The notes under the pieces were generated by a model. The model made no database searches. It saw only the letters and a program-made list of their open reading frames with translations, and was not told where the DNA came from. Made by a program: the position numbers and the translations under genes. From Lamellibrachia satsuma (taxonomy: Eukaryota; Annelida; Polychaeta; Sabellida; Siboglinidae): a stretch of DNA of 64,000 nt. The stretch is taken from NCBI GenBank assembly GCA_033239005.1, contig BSQZ01000061.1, forward strand, positions 1,111,001 to 1,175,000, in the 5' to 3' direction. Every line of letters begins with the position of its first letter. The first letter of the stretch is position 1. Positions 58,801 through 64,000 of the stretch are shown here, piece by piece.

Positions 58801-58964
58801 AACTTCAAATCAAGGTGAAGGAGGAAAGACACTTGAAACGAAAAGCCAAAGCAGATTATTTCCATTCACAATTTTATCAATGTAGAAAAAACATAGAGAA
58901 AACATGGGAAACCATTGTTGTTGTAATGAGCAAATCGAAAATGCAAAAGAAATACCCAGCGACA

Positions 58965-59250
58965 AAGACAGCGACACAGACAGCGACACAGACAAACAAG
59001 AAAATCGACATACAAAGCGATAAAGACAGAGACAGAAACAGCGACATCCACAGAGACATCGACTGAGACTGAGACAGAGACTGAGACACATATTGAGACA
59101 GTGACAGCGACAGAGACAGCGACAGAAACAGAGACAGAGAAAACGACAGATACAGCGACAGAGACCGAGACAGCGACAGAGACAGAGACAGAGACAGCGA
59201 TATATACAGAGAGTGACAGAGACAGAGACAGAGACAGAGACAGAGAGATG
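58965..59250. repeat. (GACAGA)n/(GACAGC)n compound array
   Basis: Hexamer-based repeat with variants. Its minus strand is open for about 100 codons of alternating Ser/Val/Ala, continuous with the SLC16-like exon fragment that follows. Confidence 0.93.
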
Positions 59251-59364
59251 GCTGTGATCAACGTAATTTCTTTAGCTGAAGCATCGAACCTCTCTTGAAT
59301 CTCGTTGAAGAGAACGCCAAGTGTATTAACACATGCGCCGCCGATGAGGAAGTGGAAAAAGCGC
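59251..59364 (-). pseudogene. Orphan exon of a second SLC16-like gene
   Basis: The minus strand after an acceptor TTTCACCCACAG|GCGC reads RFFHFLIGGACVNTLGVLFN then EIQERFDASAKEITLITA. This aligns with exon 1 of the SLC16-like gene (FHFIAGSALINF, SFGVFFELLQERYRASAAEI). No donor is visible: the frame runs straight into the GACAGA array. No partner exons were found nearby, so it is probably a broken tandem duplicate. Confidence 0.7.
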
Positions 59365-59399
59365 CTGTGGGTGAAAGATCATCAAAGTCAGCAGGTGGA

Positions 59400-61070
59400 A
59401 CCGGGTTAACAACATCTTGTATTACTACTGGTGACGTATAAAAACCAGTTTACACGAGCGATTAATTGGCCAATTGGTCGGGCAACACTGTTTCGCCCGA
59501 TCAATCTGGGCATAAATCGCTTGTGTACACAGATATTTGACCTGTGGATACGATAGGTCAATCACAGGATTCTTGTGCAGTAGTTATTGCAGGTAACAAA
59601 CGATGTAAGATTGACCCAACATAGTTAAACCGTGCTGGGCAGTAGAATACACATGTGAAACGGTTATCGGTTTTAAAACTTAAGTTATTAGTTCCGTAGC
59701 CATTTGGCTACGGAAAGCCCAAATTTGCGAGTTGAAAAATGACCCCCTCGACCTACGCCCCTACACCAAGAGTTGGGCGGATGACTATGCCTACTATGCC
59801 TAGGCTAGGGCTAGGCTATGGCTGTGGCTATGCAGCACCGTGTTCCCGACCGCGCTGGTGCTTGCATCACCGTACGAAGGCGAAGACGATGATTTTGTAG
59901 TGATATGCACAAACAGAGCGGTGCTAGATGTTGGCCTGCTGTCATTGCATGATTTGCGTGCCGACTCATTGATTCGCCCTATAGCTAGCAGGTCAGTAAT
60001 TCAATTGTTATCGAATCATTGCCATTTTAATAATCATATTTTTTCTGCAGATTTCTTTTACCTAGCCCGAGGGCGAGGTCCGAACTACAATGGCAATGCA
60101 AGCAGGCTTTTCTCTTTATTTTGTATCTAATCTAATGAAGTGTACCGTGACTGTATTTTAATATTGTGTTTGATTTTGTGTTGAATAACATTGATGACAA
60201 TAGTAACATGAAGGTTTATTTAATTCATTATGTGAATATATGTATATTCTTAAATATTACCGTAAATGTGATTGTAATAATGATTGTAATAATGATTACA
60301 TTAGTAATTGTGATTGCAAAAATTACTGTAATCATGATTACATTGATATTCATACTTGTAATCACCCCTCTCCGTAGCACACCACAACACCTTGTTGTTT
60401 GGTGCAATGTAATCATTTAAATAACAATAATTAACTACTGACAATATGTAATGTTCACAGTTTTGCAACTCTTATGGTAATTATAGAATTAGTGCTATCA
60501 ACTAACCCTGATAAATTATATTTCAAGCTCAGGAAAGGCAAGACAAGTAATCCCATCCTGCGATGTGGGAAGGATCTGTGATGTCTATTCTGAACCAAAA
60601 TGAATTGATGGAAAGCTTAGCTATGGAGATTGACCTGACACAGGTGAGTGTACTGATAGTCTGATATAGACAAATTGTGAGGCACCCACAGTATGCAGCA
60701 GGTCGAAAAACAACCTGGAAACCTACAAAAATCCCCACTAAAATATTAATAACTGAATGATGTGAATGCCTTCTTATCCATATCCCACTTCTGTCAACAA
60801 ATATGTTACCTGCAGCATCTTGCAAGTCACTACACACAATTTCATTAATATTGAGATCAACATAAAATATATCAAAAGTTTATTCACATAGAAAAACAAT
60901 TACCAAAGAAATAAGGCTAACTAGAACGAAACCAAGACTAAACATTGACTAAAAAGAGTGACATCTACCACCGGGAAATACAACCTGGAACATGGATATC
61001 ACAGTTATCACATCATTATTATGCCACAACATCAGCAGCATCTGTACCAATGGCATCACAATACTTGATT
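59400..61070. other. Intergenic, nothing recognised
   Basis: A 96-residue plus-strand frame (59840-60130) contains CTNRAVLDVGLLSLHDLRAD but I do not recognise it. 60230-60360 is a TGATTGTAAT/ATTAC-rich low-complexity stretch. Confidence 0.35.
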
Positions 61071-61079
61071 TTTTATTGA

Positions 61080-61460
61080 ACAGTAAATGTACACCTATCA
61101 TGTGTAACAATACTACTTGTTCTGACTGAGAGTAAACGTACACCAATCATGCATACCAATACACTACTTGTTCCTACCAGCAGTAAATATATACTAATCA
61201 TCTCATTCTGGAATCTGCACCATTTCACTACTTCTTCTGACAGTAAATGTACACCAATCATGTGTATCCAATATACTACTTGTTCTGATTGAATCTACTA
61301 CATGTTCCTACCGACAGCAAATGTAAACCATGCGTCTCATTCTCTACCATATACACTACTTGTACTGACAGTAAATGTACACCAATCATATGTATCAATA
61401 CACTACTGGCAGTAAATATACACCAATACACTACTTATTCTGACTGGTAGTATATGTATA
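61080..61460. repeat. Degenerate tandem repeat, roughly 60-bp unit
   Basis: CAGTAAATGTACACCAATCA and CACTACTTGTTCTGA recur at irregular 45-65 bp spacing, six to seven times. Older and more diverged than the other arrays. Confidence 0.75.
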
Positions 61461-61469
61461 CCTAACAGA

Positions 61470-64000
61470 TTCAATTCACCTTTCACTCATTCAGGGGTAG
61501 AAATTGCACTGTGTCACAGTTTATGGCTGTTTGGTGTGTGGCAGGTGCAGAAAAGTGACATAAGTTTTTCTCACGAATGACAAACTTCTTCTCTTTCTCA
61601 TAGGTGTCAGAACTGCTTGAGTCACCCTCGGTTATGTCGCTGTTATCACATAGTGTGCATCATCTGCACCAATGTCTTTGTTCTCACTGAATCTGATGGA
61701 AGCTTCACATAGGAGTAGTCATGATCAACGTTCATTGGTGCAATAATGTCATCCGTGACTACAGCAGCATTCGCGAAGTGTCGCACTTGAAATATCGTTA
61801 CACGATCGATTTACATTTCAGCATCAGTTGTTGGTGGTGTCACAGCAGTAGTACCAGTGATGGCACTAAAGGTGACATCCGTAATGTAAAGATTGACGGC
61901 ATCACCCATAGCGCTGGATGCTTCAAAACTAGTACCTGTACTTGTACGAACCAATGATGAATCCTTCATCTGAAAAGATTACACATACAGTGACTTGAAA
62001 ATTTTACAAAATTCTTCTTTTGCATAATAAAAATTAATCACAATATGAGAAACTTTCTCTTGTATTATTTTTAGAATATAAGAGTGCCAGTGTCATATAG
62101 AATATATAAAGTAATCAACCACAGGGAAAAGCATTTTCCATATGGAGCAATGTTAATTCAACCAATGAGTGTTGCACTGATCTCTTAATGTTTTTAATGA
62201 ATCTGTTTGGTCAGTTTGATGAATGCCACTGGTAACATAACCAAACACATGTAACCAAAATTGTAGCATCCTAGCTCTAAAATGCATTATATTATCTAAT
62301 CAACACTGCACTGTTTTCAATGGGCCGGGGAGGTCAAAATTCTATAAGGGGTCCAAATTTCATAACAAAATATGGACCCATAGGTACACTTTCTATGGGA
62401 ATTGGAATTGATTTTTGTTTGGAATTTATTTTTTGGGAATTGGAATTGATTTTGTTGGAATTATTGACTTGATACTGTTAATATTTACCCTTATATTTAC
62501 TTATATTACTTTTAAAATCATATTTGTCTGCTATTAGCATGTCACCCTGAATCTGGTAACAGCCAGGAAGCTGTCAACATTACAGCATAGACACTGTCTA
62601 CTCTGTTGTTGAAACATTGTGACCAAGAACAATATAATCAAGCATTTGCATCAAAAATAAATACTAAGTTACTGTAACAGACAGTAAAACCAAAATCAGA
62701 CCATTCAGGCCTCATTTTCTTTCTCAGTGGACAAGGTTTATTTACAGAGATTGCCAATTAAGGGCACCTGCCTGCTCATTCCTTTGTGTGAGAGAGGAAG
62801 CCTGCCCCACTTGAATGCAGCCCCTTGTTATCCAATCCTAATGTTCAGCCCTCAAGTTTCCAAGATTAAACAGGTCACTGGTCACCTGTACAATGCTGTT
62901 ACATGTGGCTGTAGGGTTTGCTCTTTGTAGTAATTAAAAATGTTCCCATGGAGAATACATGTTGGAGATTAGGATGTTGAAAACTCAAACTTTCCAGTAA
63001 ATTTGATGAAATATCAATGATACCAAAACTGATAGCAATATAAATGGGTTGAGGTCACATGCCCCCCCCCCCCAGACATTTGCCCCTAGGACACTTGCCC
63101 TCCTCCCGGATATCTGCCTCCTAGTATAAATTATTTGCTCCCCCCCGGACATCTGCCCCTTTTTTCTATGATAGTTGACAAGTGAAAATCAGTTTGCAGT
63201 TTTATCATTATTACTACAATAACATAACATTCAATAACAAGTAGAAGTCACTTTAGCCTAATGCAATGGCCTATCCCCGGGAGTGTGTATGAGATGATCT
63301 TGTCACCAGTTGTCTTCCAGGTATCATTGATAGTCAGATCAGTGGTGGAAGATGGGTTCTTGGGGTGATGCTTCCACGAACAGTGGTGGACAGTATAGAG
63401 TCAGAGATCAGCTGGTTTTGAGTGCCCCTGGTATCTGCTGCCTTAGTTTTCAGGTCCTCACTGATCAGGATCGACGCTGGCTTCACTCCCATTGAAGAGT
63501 AATCTTGTTAGTCCCCCTTCTTGGTGTAGGAATGACACTCAAAACATAGCTTCTGACATCCTCAGATGTTTGTAGTAATTTCCATGGTGAAGTTATAAGT
63601 GAATTCTGACAACTCTGGCTTGTGTATCCAGTTTTATAGGAAAATGGAATCACTCCAACTCTCCATGGTAAATGCAATTCAAAAGAAACCTTGTTGAGAT
63701 GGCTTCTTTCAAATATCCTCAATTGTCATAACATGTCCAGGTCCTAATGTCACTGGCTTCTTCCACAATTGCAACAAAGATAATCCTTTAATTGCAGGAA
63801 CAGGATCATCTCCAACTACATAAAGTAATTTACTTGGCTCATCTGGCACAAAGAAAATTAATTGCAATTAGGGTAATATATATCTTGAATTCATGTACAG
63901 AAATAAAAAAATAAGTTAAAAAACATTTATTAAAAAACTTACAAATAACCCAGAAGATACGGACAGGGGGCAAATGTTCAGATTTTGAATAAGGCAAGGG
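61470..64000. other. Intergenic, mostly unassigned
   Basis: 63058-63165 has CCCC-rich repeats of the form GGACATTTGCCCC, resembling the sequence at 63960-63980 (GGGGGCAAATGTTC) in the opposite sense, so a short inverted element may span them. The minus strand at 63840-63710 is open (PSKLLYVVGDDPVPAIKGLS) but unrecognised. Confidence 0.35.

Overview
This is nuclear DNA from an animal, probably a marine invertebrate. The evidence is three spliced genes with GT-AG introns and consistent exon phases, several clades of decayed non-LTR retrotransposons, tRNA-derived SINEs, DNA-transposon remnants, and many micro- and minisatellites. The species cannot be fixed from the sequence. No bacterial operon, CRISPR array, rRNA or true tRNA gene was seen.

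Four protein-coding genes can be supported. (1) Minus strand, 9535 down to 2537: a five-exon gene for a 152-residue protein that I recognise as a homolog of human CXorf65. Intron 1 holds about 99 uninterrupted CAG/CTG triplets starting 50 bp from the 5' splice site. (2) Plus strand, 20408 to 36123: an eight-exon CD36/scavenger-receptor-class-B-like gene encoding 716 residues. It has terminal membrane anchors and an enlarged ectodomain that lacks most of the usual disulfide cysteines. (3) Minus strand, 38285 to 37584: a single-exon gene for an unrecognised protein with about four membrane segments. (4) Minus strand, 53667 to 50420: a five-exon SLC16/monocarboxylate-transporter-like gene (483 residues). 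A stray exon of a second SLC16-like gene lies at 59251-59364 and runs into a GACAGA array.

The rest is mostly repeats. Non-LTR retrotransposon remnants lie at about 4150-5450, 7205-7430, 12980-14560, 26035-26460, 32170-33380, 38775-39130, 47020-47960 and 54010-56000. SINE copies lie at 24470, 25650, 36155 and 46800. DNA-transposon-like elements include a 455-bp MITE family with two copies in opposite orientation and 4-bp target duplications (45269-45724, 48347-48800), a 912-bp pogo/Tigger-like element (57172-58083), a fold-back element (26917-27385), a hAT-like element (28120-28330), and a 1.1-kb element with inverted repeats around an uncharacterised protein relic (1011-2150). About a dozen minisatellites with different units are present; at least three can be traced to a unit inside a mobile element.

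The genes do not form an obvious pathway. The clearest interplay between genes and repeats is a SINE just 3' of the CD36-like stop codon that offers a polyadenylation signal, and the long CUG tract predicted in the CXorf65-like pre-mRNA.
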